Numbered from the stretch's first letter, positions 10,491 through 23,285 are shown. The stretch is DNA of 64,000 bases from Bombyx mori (GCF_030269925.1 NC_085110.1:6696001-6760000); one strand, 5' to 3'. Numbers and translations: made by a program. The notes: generated by a model not told the origin, from the sequence alone.

Positions 10491-11335
10491 ACATATTATA
10501 AAATATGCAAAGAAAAGTATGTTTCGTTTGTCATTTACATTTTTTAATTAAAATAGTTTTCGTTATTAAAGCCTTTTGTATTATGTTTATTTAAATAAAT
10601 ATTTTTTTACTGCAACAACATTATTATTTGTATTCCAACTTTTCATAAAACATGAAGGTAAGAGAATAGGTACCTTTACCAAAACGAGAAGGCCAGAGTA
10701 TACATTTGCCGGGAAATGTACATATACATTATATTCAGTTCACATATACCTAACTTTTTGGCAAATGTGCACGTTTACCGGTAAAAGTGCACATTTCCCA
10801 AGAGGACATTTACCGTAATATATACCTACTATGTACAAAATAGTTTAACAATAAATAGACAAGATTTTGTTTGCAACATGTACATAGTTCTTGTTCTTTT
10901 TATTTGCTGTTATTTAAACTAAATATTTACAATGTAAATAAAAGGATCTGAAATGTATACGATGCGACGAAACAACTGTTTAACAATTATATAATCAAAG
11001 AAGCTAATATTCTGATTATTTTTTTATATTTTTTCGATTCAACTTCGAATCATCGGGGCTTAACAAATTTTACTATAATTATTGGACATTAGCGGTGATG
11101 GAAGCATAGTGAAGCCGATGTTTTTGACTTTATTCTTTCTTACATGACTGAACGAGCTCACCGCACAACTGGTTAAGGTCCCCATTACACATCCCAACAT
11201 GAATGCCGCCACTAAGCTTATGATATGCTTTGCGGCAGCAATTAGGAGGATGGTGGTATCTACCCGCAGAGGCTTCCTGTCCGGCCGCCTAAAGGTTGGC
11301 GATCGAAGTATGCTGTTATAATATATATGTATGTA

Positions 11336-11384
11336 CTCATCGAGCCCTTCGTCGCAAGCGACGAGTTCGACGAGAACGACCGGT
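11336..11384 (-). mobile_element. Short jockey-type coding remnant
   Basis: CTCATCGAGCCCTTCGTCGC followed by AAGCGACGAGTTCGACGAGA is the reversed arginine-rich C-terminus of the J1 ORF. The 104-codon ORF over it is therefore not a host gene. Confidence 0.6.
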
Positions 11385-12063
11385 TATAATATATGAAGAA
11401 TGCCGCTGCCCATTCTCCGACGAACCCCTTAGTCGCCTTGACCGATACCCCCTGGAAGAGATGAGATCACATAGCGATTCGAAAACGGTTGACTTGGAAA
11501 GAGTCAAAGAGAAGAATTTATTCCTGAACATAATTTTAGGTTTAGATATTTTCCGCGATCATCCTGAACATTTTTTCAAGCATTCGCTATGGATTCGCTT
11601 TTGCATTTAGCTGTATAATATTATTTATCTTTATTTTAGTTCATTATGTTCACTACATACCCAAGATCAAGTTGACTCGCTTACCCATTTTCGGCAGTTT
11701 CTTTTATCCTCGTTGTGCGATCATTTTTTTTGTGTGTAATTGAATTTTAAACTAATGGACGTTTGTTTACTCAGGTTCTAAATAACGCCATAGATTAGAT
11801 TCTCGGTTGGTGCGTTTTTCTTTGTAATGTAACAAGGGATAAGTAAGTCAACAATAAGGCGTTTGTTATACGTACAACATAGCTCTCAGAGCGACAATCA
11901 TTATCACAAACAATCAACAACCCCACCGACGGGCGCGGGCATCCGCTTATCGACAATAATTGTGATTCCACGTTCACAGAGTCGCAAGCGTGCCGTTTCG
12001 CCGGCAGCGTATTCGATTATCGCAGCCTAAGCGAGCGAGTCGCGATATAACTTTCTTCGAACA

Positions 12064-12115
12064 TCAAGTTAGTGTTTAAAGTGTTTTAAAAAAAAAACAA
12101 ATAAAATAAAAATAT
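12064..12115 (+). promoter_or_regulatory. FATP: Candidate FATP 5' non-coding exon with upstream core promoter
   Basis: A locally GC-rich patch (about 11960-12060) in AT-rich DNA leads into GCGATATAACT at 12042-12052, a TATA-like box. An ATCAAGTTAGTG initiator-like stretch lies near 12063, and a strong donor AT|GTAAGT lies at 12116. The first coding FATP exon starts with an acceptor at 39312, so an upstream non-coding exon must exist. This is the best candidate seen, but the link is inference and any other exon in between could be the true one. Confidence 0.35.
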
Positions 12116-13622
12116 GTAAGTTTTGTTTATTTAATTTTACATTATTAATCGGCTCATATAATTATGAATAATGAAAAAAATAAAGATCATAAAATTTATA
12201 TTGTGTAAAAATACTACAAAAATGTACGTTGTATGTCTAAATATTATTATTAATTTTTCTGTTATATTATCAAAATTACTTGAATAATTAATTCCCAACA
12301 GGGCTATATAATTTTACTGAGAAAATGATATTTTATTTTAGAAATAATATTAATTATATCATATGTATAAATTGAATTTGAATGTTTCAAAACTGCTGAA
12401 ACCTTTAGTTGACATAACTTATTCATGACTGCAAAATGTTTTTCGAGATAAAAATATCATAAACTTTTATGTAAAAAAATGTAACTCTCATTGAATGTGA
12501 CTAAAACGATTTTCGGAAAAGTTACCGATTTTTTTCTGTTGAAATTGTTTCTTCTGTTATATTATATTGTACTATTTATCTATATTCATAACAAATATAT
12601 CGTAAAGTCATGCAATCTTACGCGACGAACTTAGATTAATATCTTATTGAGTTTTAAAACTCTCGATTGAAAGTCAAACAATAAGTGTAAGGAAATTTTT
12701 ACACTCCGGTTGGTCGGAGTCGAATTTTCCATAACTAGAAACAATTTTAATACTTTGCCATACAAGTTTTAAAATTGCAATAATCATTACGAAAAGTTTT
12801 TTTTTTTTTATAATATTTCATCGTACTTTATTTTGCTTTAAAATAATCTATGGCGTTCTGTGTGTATTATTTCGGGCTATGTGTATTGGTCATTCATACA
12901 TTGCTTGGGCTATTTAATTTTTGTTTCCCATAATTATTACTTATTTTATTAACGAGATGATTCAGCATGGTCGTTTAAGTTACAAAACAATTCGGTATCT
13001 GCCATTAATATCATTAATCTGACTTATGAATGAATCGTACGAACAATTATTTCAAGAAATCTTTCATTTATGTAACTTTCGAAAGATAACATCCGGACCT
13101 TCGCGCGCCTGTGAAATATCTTTCTTTTGTAATCGTTTTTCTAGAATTATCTCTCTTTATCTCACACATTACATAATGGGTGTTCGTAATGTTTATATTT
13201 TTTCTACAGAATGTTCGCTGATGTTGGGCAAAGTGTTAAATTAATTATAACAAAATCTGTCATTTAAGTCATCATTTATATAATATTTATTCTATTTAAA
13301 AAATTATACGTTGCTTAAGTTATTTTCTTAAGCTCGATGATCGACTGCCAGTAACACAAGTAATATAAATTTGTGCAAAACTAAAACGAAATAACAGTGC
13401 AAAGGTTTTAAAAACGCAAGCGCAAAAACGCACGCTCTAACGATTTTTTTTTTGTTTAAGGTAATTGATTCCTGTTAATTAAAAATTTAAACATCTATTT
13501 CTCTCTATTTCAACTTAAGCGCATACCTATTCAATCGTGATCGTGGTTAGTAGCGGTGATTTTTAGAGCGTTGGCTTTGCAATCGGTGCAATTAAGTTGT
13601 ACCGTAATAATTCTAATTACAT

Positions 13623-13987
13623 TTAAATAAAATTGGAGTGTCTGTTTGTAATATTCAAATAGCCTTTTTACTACATGCATCTCAATATATATACGGTACA
13701 TACACCAAAATAACATTTTTTACAATTTTTATCGGTCTGTCTGTCTCTCTGTCTGTCTGTCTGTTTGTTCCGGCTAATCTCTGGAACGGCTGGACCGATT
13801 TTGACGGGACTTTCACTGATAGGTAGCTGATGATATAAGGAGTAACTTAGGCTACTTTTTTAACCTAGCTTCGTCACGCGGCTTCACCCGCAGTACGACA
13901 ATAACACAACGACGGGTAACATCGCGGGACCCAGCTATCAATAAGAACATTTAATATTTTCGAAGCGAACCGAGGGCGGGTCGCTAG
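13623..13987 (+). mobile_element. Helitron-like element H1, second copy
   Basis: Same body as 936-1293 (GAACGGCTGGACCGATTTTG, 3' end GGGCGGGTCGCTAG). Carries a longer internal TCTG microsatellite (about 13735-13768). Confidence 0.65.
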
Positions 13988-15159
13988 TGTTAAATAATTA
14001 TGGTGCATGTTAAATAATAAATAATTTTAAAGTAGTTTCTACAAATCAAGTCAAAATTTAATGTTCACTTTGTAATTTCATGATAATGTTATCAATAATA
14101 TTATTTTAATCGCGTTGGTCTGTTTATCTTTGTTTTTTTTTCTTTTATCAAAATACGTATTTCAAACGCCCAAGCGTGTGTGGGATGTGTGGATTAATTA
14201 TTCTACTATTTATCATCTATTATCTATCCTCGGGTCAAACTTCAAAGGTATAAGAAGCCAACACGATTATTACTTTAAATTTATGAAATTCAGTTATACA
14301 ATTTATTTGTTAATTGTTAGCATCTATTGTTTTTGGTTCAAATATATTAAGAAACATTATTGAATTCTGTTCCGCGTGAATATTAATTACAATAATATAA
14401 ATAGAAATTAATGTAAATATATTTATATGCATTTAAATATTTGGTTTAATCTACATAAAATTAAAATTTTGATATTCAAAGGTTTATTAAGTAGGTAATA
14501 TTTACCACATGCATGTATTTCAATCTCAAATTCAATAAATGGTTTTCTTTTATGGGACACAGATTAGTTCTTTAGAGATTTGTCGTAGCAGGAATATATT
14601 CTCTTTGATGCGAGTATCTAATATTGTCTAAAGCGTAGCATTCGAGCAGCATGTTTTAAGAGAATTCTTTCTACTCTACATAGTATCCGAAGCTGCATCA
14701 GTTACTAGGCATAATATACAGTGTCCCGTTAGAATTTTTATCAGGTCCTTTCACTAAATGAGGGTCTAATTAAAAGTTTCTCGGTCATCGAGTCCTTTCA
14801 CCTTCCGCATGTAAATGCAATGCATTCCTTTTGAATACTCGTCCAAGAGTTTTATTCAGACTAGTTACTAAAGTGACAGTCTTGCTTTTGTTTACATTTC
14901 CCTGTTCAGACGGAGCAGTTTAAAGATTAAAGATAGCAGCTTGAAGAAGAAGTCTAAACTTTTCTAGGTAAAGTTAGTACCCTCAGTCCTGTAGTTCGTC
15001 AACCTGACAAAATCATGTGATTCATTAGATATCTCATTAGATGAAGTCTCGTACGTGTTTGCGGCACGTCTTTATACGCAAGAACATTCCTTCCCGTATT
15101 AGGCATGGTAACTTCATTCTCGCCATCAAAATCTTAGGCTAGCTCAAGCCTTGTGCCGC

Positions 15160-15794
15160 GAAGGTCAAGTACCTAGGCGTCACCTTTGACAGAGGCATGA
15201 CATTCCGTCCCCATACTAAAACAGACCGTGATCGATCCGGTTTTCTAATCGGTCGTCTCAACCCTAGGACCTACAATCTACATACAAGCGAAGTTAATTT
15301 GCCATTCGTAACAAGGCCTCTATAAAACTGCATACGTTCCGTCATAACCTATTCCACTTCGATAAAGCGGCACGACACGAGAACCCTCTCATCGTGGCCG
15401 CCGGTAACTACATTCCCGATCCTGCGGACAGAATGGAAAGCAGTCGACGTCGCCCAAAACACGTCATCTCGGATCCTCCCGATCCACTAACGGTGCTTTT
15501 AGGTACTTCAAGCACCGGTCACCGTTCTCGTCGAACCCGTCGCTTGCGACGAAGGGCTCGACGAGTAAATTAACTCTCAGACACAGCCCACTGAGTTTCT
15601 CGCCGGATCTTCTCAGTGGGTCGCGTTTCCGATCCGGTGGTAGATTCTGCGAAGCACGACTCTTGCTGGGGTTCGTGTTAGCAACATCGTCAGGTTTGAG
15701 CCCCGTGAGCTCACCTACTAAAGTTAGGCTACGCTGAAATAGCCGCTAGGGCTATCAGCTTAGGTAGGAAAAAAAAAAAAAAAAAAAAAAAAAA
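15160..15794 (+). mobile_element. Jockey-type LINE J1, 3' fragment with poly(A)
   Basis: Matches the RT C-terminal region of the copy at 26985-29583 (KVKYLGVTFDRGMTFRPH-like codons), has an internal deletion near 15340, and then carries the complete tail to about 25 A at 15769-15794. Coding frame broken. Confidence 0.85.
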
Positions 15795-18160
15795 CATAAC
15801 CTATTTTTTATTTATTATATATTTATTTATTGTTAACATAGAAGTAGAAACACAATCATAATTTGCATCTGTGCTTGAATTAGGTGATAAAACCTGTATC
15901 TCAAGCAGCAGTGCTCCTCGTAGACAGAATACAACAGCTTTACTTCAGATACACAAAAATAGAAAATTATTGGACAAAAATTAATCTGAAATTCATGGAT
16001 TGCATAAAAGTGACAATATGTGAGCTTAAAATATGTATTAAATGAAAATGCCTATGCAATTGTCCAATGCGGTGGTACAGCAAAGCAAAAATATTGCATT
16101 ATTATTGCATATGTTCATTTCCAATGTTTAAGCAAAATGTCTAATTAATAAATATAAATTACGTCATTTTCGACCTTAGTATTAATGTTAAAAAGATTAA
16201 GAGTATTGGCATGCAACGTATGTTCGCGAAGGTCAAATTTAATGATATTTTATATCATACCTACGTTGTAATTAGGAGGTTTTTCCTTTCAATTCGTCTA
16301 TGGTTTTTTGTCTTCTTCTTTGTGGTATCGGCCTTTTCAACTAATAAATACATACTTGGATCTATTGTTTAGTGTAATCCAATCCAAAAAAATGGCTCAT
16401 AGAAGTACACGTACAATACATCGGAAATGTGTAATTTGAATTGTTGCAATAATGAATGCCTAGGTTTCGAAAATTATAACACGATGTTGTTCTTTCATTG
16501 TGTTTTGGATTTATAAACGCATGTTCAGCAGGTAGGTACGGTTATGATGTAAAGTAATGATAATTGTCCAAGAATCGATCGCGCTGTGATCGCATGAGTG
16601 CAGACTGATACATAAGAACTATAGTACAGGACGTCATACCTATAAGACTACGGATACTTTGAATTCCTTTATATAGATATCTGTTAACAAAACAGACATT
16701 ATATCGAGGGATGAAAGGCTATTTGGTTGAAGCGACATTTCGCTACGTGACATACCTATAATACGAAATTTTATTTTAATAAAACAGAAAACCGATTTCA
16801 TAAAAATAAAAAATGATAATTTTATTTTATAGTCAAAGTTAGATATGCTTTATTAGGGAAAACTCAAAAACTGCTGGTCAGATCCTGATAAGATTTTAAG
16901 ACATTCAAATAGAAAAAAGTATCATCAAAATCGGTTCATCTAGGTACAAGTAAGACGCATAAAAGAATAACATTGAAAACCGCCTCCTTTTTTGAAGTCT
17001 GTTAAAACAATATTACAAATGTAATTTACTTTGAACTTTAACCAAGCATGAATTAAAAAAAGATGAAAGTACACTATGAACCCTTTCCCGTGCATTCAAA
17101 CGCACACTTATTTATATTAGGTATAGGTATCATTACGTAAATAAAGTTTCATTAATGCGACTACATAAAGACTTTTGCTTTTACCGATACATCGTTACGA
17201 TACAACATACCTACACTTCAGAAACCGAAACGCGAAATTTTTCAATATGAAATCCACTTTTCTTCAAAACTTCTTGTAACTTGTAAAACTTCTTGTAAGT
17301 TTTATTTAATTGCATAACGTCAAGCTGTGATTTCTTAATTTATTTAATTCTTTGTTGTAAATATAAATATTATAAAATATCAAAAATATTAGAAAAGGAA
17401 CAAAATATCAGAAAAATAAAATAAAAGTAAAGTATTAAAACCCAAATTATTAATATTTAAACAATTTGTCTGTACCTAATGGATACATTCTTAGGGTACC
17501 TATTTAACTGGTATTCTGAATTTAAAATTACAAAGCAAAGAGAGCGAATTTCTAAAATATATTTGATCATTCTTTTTAGAAAAACAAATTTTTTTTCGAA
17601 ACCACAATGACGTGTTGTCCATCTAGAAACATGTAATTAAAATGTCATTGCATTTTTCGATTATAATGTCTGCCCTATCCTTCCTCATCGAATGCATGAC
17701 TGCTTTGACACATTGCAACATTTCCCGCGCTTACAGCATATCGTAGGAAACGTCAATATGAACACAAATAATCATTAGAGTAGAATGTACCTATGTAACT
17801 TTAAGCCATAACCGTCGTATAATACAAGTTATTTTCCTGCGATGTATACAAATTACAAACGGCATTAAATCAAGGCCAGTAGTAAACAATGACCTGAACC
17901 ACATTAGGGTGGTTACAGCGCCGGGAGCCTCATTACGCTCGCCATAACGGTGATCCATCAATGCCACTATATAATCGTAATTCTAACTATAGTACATTGA
18001 CGATACATAATACTGCTTGAATTTTTTTGGATATTTGTTTATATAGAAAAATAAACTAAAATATCTTGAAAATGACTCAACCGATTTGGATGATTTGTTT
18101 TCAGGGTATTTGTATTTGTCGGAAAAAAGTTTTGTTTTTAGGAAATTCTATGGGAATGAA

Positions 18161-18410
18161 TCTATACTAATATATAAATCTGCAGTAGTTTTCACGGATG
18201 TTACGTTATAACTACCGAACCATGCATCCGATTGACTTGAAACTTGGTATCCATGTAGAAAATACATGTACTTAATGGATAGGCTAATATTTATATGAGT
18301 GTTGGACTCCCTACACCAGTTGCGGGGGTGTTAATGATGAGAATCTTTGTGGGGATGAGAAATAATAATGTTAATTTTAAATGGCCAGAGAAGTGGACGG
18401 GTACAGCTAG
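18161..18410 (+). mobile_element. Helitron-like element (family H2)
   Basis: TCTATACTAATATATAAATC at the 5' end, CGGGTACAGCTAG at the 3' end, no inverted repeats. Confidence 0.55.
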
Positions 18411-18502
18411 TATGCAATGTGTGTATAAATATACAAATAAATAAAAGCGAAGCGTCTACAGTGAAATGTATGTATAATAAAAATGTATGTATGTATAATA
18501 TG

Positions 18503-18742
18503 TTTTTTTTTTATTGCTTAGATGTGTGGACGAGCTCACCTGGTGTTAAGTAGTTACTGGAGCCCATAGACATCTACAACGTAAATGCGCCACCCACCTT
18601 GAGATATAAGTTCTAAGGGTCTCAGTATAGTTACAACGGCTGCCCCACCCTTCAAACCGAAACGCATTACTGCTTCACGGCAGAAATAGGCAGGGTGGTG
18701 GTACCTATCCGCGCGGACTCACAAGAGGTCCTACCACCAGTA
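18503..18742 (-). mobile_element. Bm1, 3' half
   Basis: T-run, ATTGCTTAGATGTGTGGACG, through GGTCCTACCACCAGTAAAAG. Lacks the tRNA-like head. Confidence 0.88.
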
Positions 18743-19402
18743 AAAGCAAACCAGTATAATATGTATAATCGTATAATCCCTTATACTTAAATTTACAAAT
18801 TAACGTTTTCTGTAAATCCTAAAATATAGAAATGCATCAGATTGTCGACAAAAACAACGATTATCTCTATGTTTTGACTTTTTATTTTTCTATTTTAAGA
18901 CATCCGACGAACCTGTTTACGAGCGAACAAAAAAGCATGCATAAAAGACGCACGTACCTGAATAAGAAAGATTCTGATTTTAATAATTGCTCACTGCTTA
19001 ATACATTGAACTTTTTTTAAATTTCAACTACGGAGCTAAATGAACTTCTGTTGGGGCGGTCGCGCTGTTTAAAGTTTACGAAATATGTAGGTACGTTGAC
19101 ATACATTTTGCGATTTTACTCAATCATTTTACAGCCAATTGTGTACGTCTACATTGCGTAGTCTTGACTAATATTATTTCGATAATTAAAAATCAATAAC
19201 TTAGTGAACCTCGAAAAGAGTTGTATTTGAATTGTACTTTTACGTAAATTCACAATTTTTTTACTGGTGAGGGCATCCGCATCCTGGCAGGGTCGCCATG
19301 AAGAGAGTTTCTAGGTCGAATGAAAACAACTCTCTTGCCTGGGTGTTGGTTTAATACTACTTTATTATTTCAAATTACATGACTTATATGTACTACACTA
19401 CA

Positions 19403-19648
19403 GTAGGATCTCTTGTGATTTCGCACGGGTAGGTACCACCACCCTGTCTATTTCTGCCGTGAAGCAGTAATGCGTTTCTGTTTGAAGAGTGGGGCAGCCA
19501 TTGTAAATATACTGAGACCTTAGAACTTATATCTCAAGGTGGGTAGCGCATTTACGTTGGAGATGTCTATGGGCTCCAGTAACCACTTAAATCCAGGTGG
19601 GCTGTGAGCTCGTCCACCCATCTAAGCAATAAAAATTAAAAAAAAATC
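19403..19648 (+). mobile_element. Bm1, 3' half
   Basis: GTAGGATCTCTTGTGATTTC to CTAAGCAATAAAAATTAAAA. The 140 bases before it (from about 19262, GGGCATCCGCATCCTGGCAG) are unidentified and unlike Bm1. Confidence 0.88.
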
Positions 19649-20211
19649 ACGAGGAAAATAGTCGATACGTGGACACTCGTGATAGTAATGAACCGCCATC
19701 TCAAAGTCGTTCAGCGAGCTACGTTTGTAGTTTCTCTGAAGAATAAAATCTAAACCGAGGTTAACCGAAATCGCCAGTTAATATTAATCCACCTTTCAAT
19801 CAATTTAAACAGAATTTAAATTCAGAGCAGATTAAATTCGATAATTTATCGAGGTTTTCATTATGACATTTAGTTTAAAATGTGACATTAAGTTATCTAT
19901 GTCAGTTAACTAATAATTCAAAATCGCTTTGATTACGATGTAAATAGGTTTTCATGGCGAGCTTTATTACTAAGTCTAGGTCAGTAAGTTTAAATAAGTT
20001 TTAATAAATATTAGATGTTATATTTAATAATTTTATAATCGAAAAAAAATATCTGTATAGCATTTTTTTTAAATTTTGTTTCAAAATAATTAATTAAGTA
20101 CCTAAGACGTGTTCACGAATGACTAGTTTTATAATACTGACGTCATTCGTGAACTTTAAAATTTTGATATCATTATTTTTATTCTGCATTGATTACTGTG
20201 AGCTATCACGG

Positions 20212-20346
20212 GTAACTATACTGAGACCTTAGAACTGATATCTCAAGGTGGGCGGCGCATTTACGTCGTAGATATCTATGGGCTCCAGTAACCACTTAAC
20301 ACCAGGTGGGCTGTGAGCTCGTCCACCCATCTAAGGAATATAAAAA
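20212..20346 (+). mobile_element. Bm1, 3' third
   Basis: GTAACTATACTGAGACCTTA to the end, with the tail changed to CTAAGGAATATAAAAAGG. Confidence 0.85.
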
Positions 20347-20669
20347 GGTAGGTATGTATAACCACTTGTTGGTATGTATAACCACGAGTTTGGGTGCGAA
20401 TGTGTATTATCTATGGAACAGTCGATGTATCAAGATGAAAAGAATAAAATGGAATTCCTGATATGAATTTTAATGTCGAGAATACATCAATATATTAATC
20501 CTCTGTGTACATAACTAATATTTCTATCAGTTCTCGAATTAATACCGTTCTAAGAAGCCTCATGCTTCAGGATGTTGGTTGGTATTTATGTTAAGTTTTT
20601 TTACGCTTAATACCAGATACACGATCTACCCAGCTTCGTACTTCGAACTTGAAATTTTTACGTCCTAAC

Positions 20670-20745
20670 AATAACAATGAGGTAAAAATACCAAAGATAA
20701 TTGAACTAATAACAATGAGGTAAAAATACCAAACATAATCGAACT
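20670..20745. repeat. Tandem duplication, two 38-base units
   Basis: Units begin AATAACAATGAGGTAAAAAT and differ at two positions. A single local duplication. Confidence 0.9.
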
Positions 20746-20894
20746 TCATATTTACCGATAAAACAGACTAAGTCATGCGATGGAAGTTAAATATTTGTTG
20801 AGTGTTTTAAATAGGCGAACAAAAATGCGCAGTTTTACTAAAGCGACATCACCCATTCTGACATATATAATAACTGCCTTATCCGGTTCTCCGA

Positions 20895-21257
20895 ATAAAA
20901 CTGCTCTGAGGAATTGTTTGAGATGATTCTATCAACTCGTTATTACCATGGCACCGTCCGCTACCAGAGTAGAGTTCATTCATACTACCTGAAGCCACTG
21001 CGTTCATCCACAGTGCGTTTCTAGAGATCTTTTTTGCCATGTACCATCCGACTTCGGAATGAGCTCCCCTTCACGGTGTTTCCGAAGCGCTATGAAATGT
21101 CCTTCTTTAACCGAGGCTTGTGGAGAGTACTTAAGGGTAGGCAGCGGCTTGGCTCTGCCTCTGGAGTTTCTGCAATCCAACCCATGGCCGACAGTAACCA
21201 CTCATCATCAGGTGCGTCGTATGCTCGTCCGCCTACAAGGGCAATAAAAAAAACAAT
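20895..21257 (+). mobile_element. 5'-truncated copy of the 56460-60138 LINE
   Basis: Aligns to 59770-60120 (GCTCTGAGGAATTGTTTGAG onward, then the GGCAGCGGCTTGGCTCTGCC end and AATAAAAAAAAC). Substitutions and a frame break make it older than the copy at 42441. ORFs over it are remnants. Confidence 0.88.
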
Positions 21258-21495
21258 GTAAAATTCTTTTTACGTATTTCCCTCTTTCGATCGCGGTAAA
21301 GCTGATTTTCAACGATAAGGTCATTCATTACGCGTGTAAATAAATCCCTCTGTTACATTCATTGATAAGGACATTAAAGTCTTACATATATTTTTTTTTA
21401 TCTTTATCCTACCGTTAGAAGATACCTTAGTAGCACTGGTAGCTTGTAGCAACTGATAGTATATAAAAACAACACATATAATTTTTGTTTATTTT

Positions 21496-21906
21496 TCTTT
21501 ATTGCTTAGATGGATAAACGAGCTCACGGCCCATAGACATCTACAACGTAAATGCCGCCACCTATCTTGAGACATGAGTTGTAAGGTCTCACTTTTAACA
21601 GTACATCGGCTGCCCGCCCTTCAAACCGAATGCCATTACTGCTTCACGGTAGAAATAGGCAAGGCGGTGGTAGTAGTACCTATCCGTGCAGACTCACAAG
21701 TTCTTCTACCACCAGTAATTGCACAAATTATAATTTCGCGGGTTTATTACACGATGTTATTCCTTCACCGTGGAAGTCAATCGTGAACATTTGTTAAGTA
21801 CTAATATTTCATTGGAAAAATTGGGATCTGCCGGCGGGATTCGAACACCGGTGCATCGCTACATTCGAATACACTGAACGTCTTATCCTTTAGGCCGCGA
21901 CGACTT
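21496..21906 (-). mobile_element. Bm1, full length with tRNA-like head
   Basis: From TTTATTGCTTAGATGGATAA to TTTAGGCCGCGACGACTTCA. On the minus strand the head reads as a tRNA-like GTCGTCGCGGCCTAAAGGAT with box B GGTGTTCGAATCCCGCC, the Pol III promoter. Confidence 0.9.
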
Positions 21907-21921
21907 CAAAAATATTAAATA

Positions 21922-22119
21922 CTAGCGACCCGCCCTCGCTTCGCTTCGGAAACACTAAAACATACATGAAACAAAAAAAAAAAAAAAGTAGCCTATGTTC
22001 ATCAGGGACAATGTCGGCTTCTAATGGAAAAAGAATTTTTCAAATCGGTCCAGTAGTTTCGGAGCCTATTCGAAACAAATAAACAAACAAATCTTTCCTC
22101 TTTATAATATTAGTATAGA
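21922..22119 (-). mobile_element. Helitron-like element related to H1, short
   Basis: Shares the 3' end (CTAGCGACCCGCCCTCGCTT reversed) with H1 but has a different body and ends TATTAGTATAGA. It starts about 15 bases after a full-length Bm1. Confidence 0.6.
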
Positions 22120-22534
22120 TAATTAAATAAAAATATAAATATATTATTTAGTTATTATTTACTTATTTATATAATATTGAAATTATATAATTTATGAAAT
22201 GATATAATAATATACAATATTATACATACATACGAATGAATAAGGTCACACTCCGCTGCGACCAACGCTGATTGTATTCAAAACATTAATTTATTGAAAC
22301 AATTTGCAGACGAACTATCGTGGGTACATCGAATTATTATAAAATTTTGAACGCAGAATATTCAATAACAATAACTTTGTAGATTCATTATTATTCCAGT
22401 AGTTTTTGCGTCTAGCTAACATATCGATCCATCATCATACTTTCATATCATCTTTCGCATTTATAATATTTGTAGGTTATATTTTTAACCAATCGCTGGT
22501 AACCTAGGGAGCTAATTTAGCTAGTTGCCGATGG

Positions 22535-22648
22535 GCAGGTGAGCTCACGGGCTTTACCTGAGAGAATTTGCTACAACTAAAAAAAGCAGTGCGCGAATCG
22601 GAATCACGACTCACTGAGATGATCCGGCGAGAAACTCAGTGGGTCAGC
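22535..22648 (-). mobile_element. Jockey-type LINE tail, internally deleted
   Basis: Reversed tail with GGTGAGCTCACGGGCTTTAC and GATCCGGCGAGAAACTCAGT; the middle of the tail is shortened. Confidence 0.65.
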
Positions 22649-22707
22649 TATCAATAATCATCAATTAATAGAAATCATTCTTTGGATATATTTTTTAAAC
22701 AAATCAC

Positions 22708-22926
22708 GCACTGTCGTCCAACCCCTATTTAGGATTCCCTGTGTTATGGGTACCAGTGACTGACAAACATACCTTTAAATATATACACATATACAGACAA
22801 TAAAGACCCAGACATTAGCAAACAAACCTTTTCATCTCACAATGTTTGCCCGATGTGGGAATCGAAGTCACGAGCCTCGGCGCCACAGTCAAAGGCGCTA
22901 ACTGTTACTCTACTGAGTCAGTCATG
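22708..22926 (-). mobile_element. tRNA-derived SINE, second family
   Basis: On the minus strand: GACTCAGTAGAGTAACAGTT with box B-like GACTTCGATTCCCACATC, then a body ending near GGAATCCTAAATAGG. Reads as a tRNA head plus tail, not an intact tRNA. Confidence 0.65.
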
Positions 22927-23049
22927 TATAGAATTAAACAATGAAAAATGCTATTTACTATAACAACTATCCAGCCTTTTTTAAATACAAATTATCAGTA
23001 CGGAGTTATCTAATTAACTCCTTTGATTACGATTACATTTATTATGTAA

Positions 23050-23154
23050 CTAGCTGACCCGGCAGACTTCGTAGTGCCTCAATCGATAAATAAAAGACTT
23101 ATGTATAAAATATACTTAAAACAAACAAAAGGAATCCGTCCGACGGGGGACACA
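23050..23154 (-). mobile_element. Helitron-like element (family H3), truncated
   Basis: Reversed 3' end CTAGCTGACCCGGCAGACTT through AAGGAATCCGTCCGACGGGG; the 5' half is missing and a LINE tail follows. Confidence 0.6.
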
Positions 23155-23162
23155 TCCTTACG

Positions 23163-23285
23163 CCTGTTTTTTTTATTGCTCTTGTAGGAGACGAGCATAC
23201 GGCCCACCTGATGGTGAATGGTTACCGTCTCCCATGGACTTCAGCAATGCCATGGGTAGAGCCAAGCCGCTACCTACCTGCTGTT
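23163..23285 (-). mobile_element. 3' tail copy of the 56460-60138 LINE family
   Basis: Reversed: TTTTATTGCTCTTGTAGGAG, GCCCACCTGATGGTGAATGG, then AGAGCCAAGCCGCTACCTAC. It lies directly against a truncated Helitron-like element at 23050-23154. Confidence 0.85.

Larger units (their letters stand above)
9590..10822. repeat. Element with repeated GGTAAATGTGCA words, split by an R1-clade fragment
   Basis: The left block (9590-9760) and right block (10640-10822) hold about ten variants of GGTAAATGTGCA or its reverse, roughly inverted between the blocks (CCGGTAAATGTGCATTTTGC left, GTGCACGTTTACCGGTAAAA right). Family unknown. Confidence 0.5.
6718..12063. other. Intergenic region between the peptidase gene and the putative FATP promoter
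   Basis: No coding exon recognised. Bases 6718-7110 would hold the peptidase promoter and 5' UTR, but no clear core element was seen. The rest holds degenerate jockey-type copies, LINE tails, an R1-clade fragment, and AT-rich DNA (8930-9580, 10830-11330, 11400-11950) in which I see nothing. Confidence 0.6.

Noticed and set aside
11296..11610. 104-codon ORF as a gene
   Set aside because: Its arginine-rich part is the reversed jockey C-terminal remnant at 11336-11384; the rest has no support.
13730..13770. CRISPR-like or regulatory repeat
   Set aside because: A plain TCTG microsatellite inside a Helitron-like copy.
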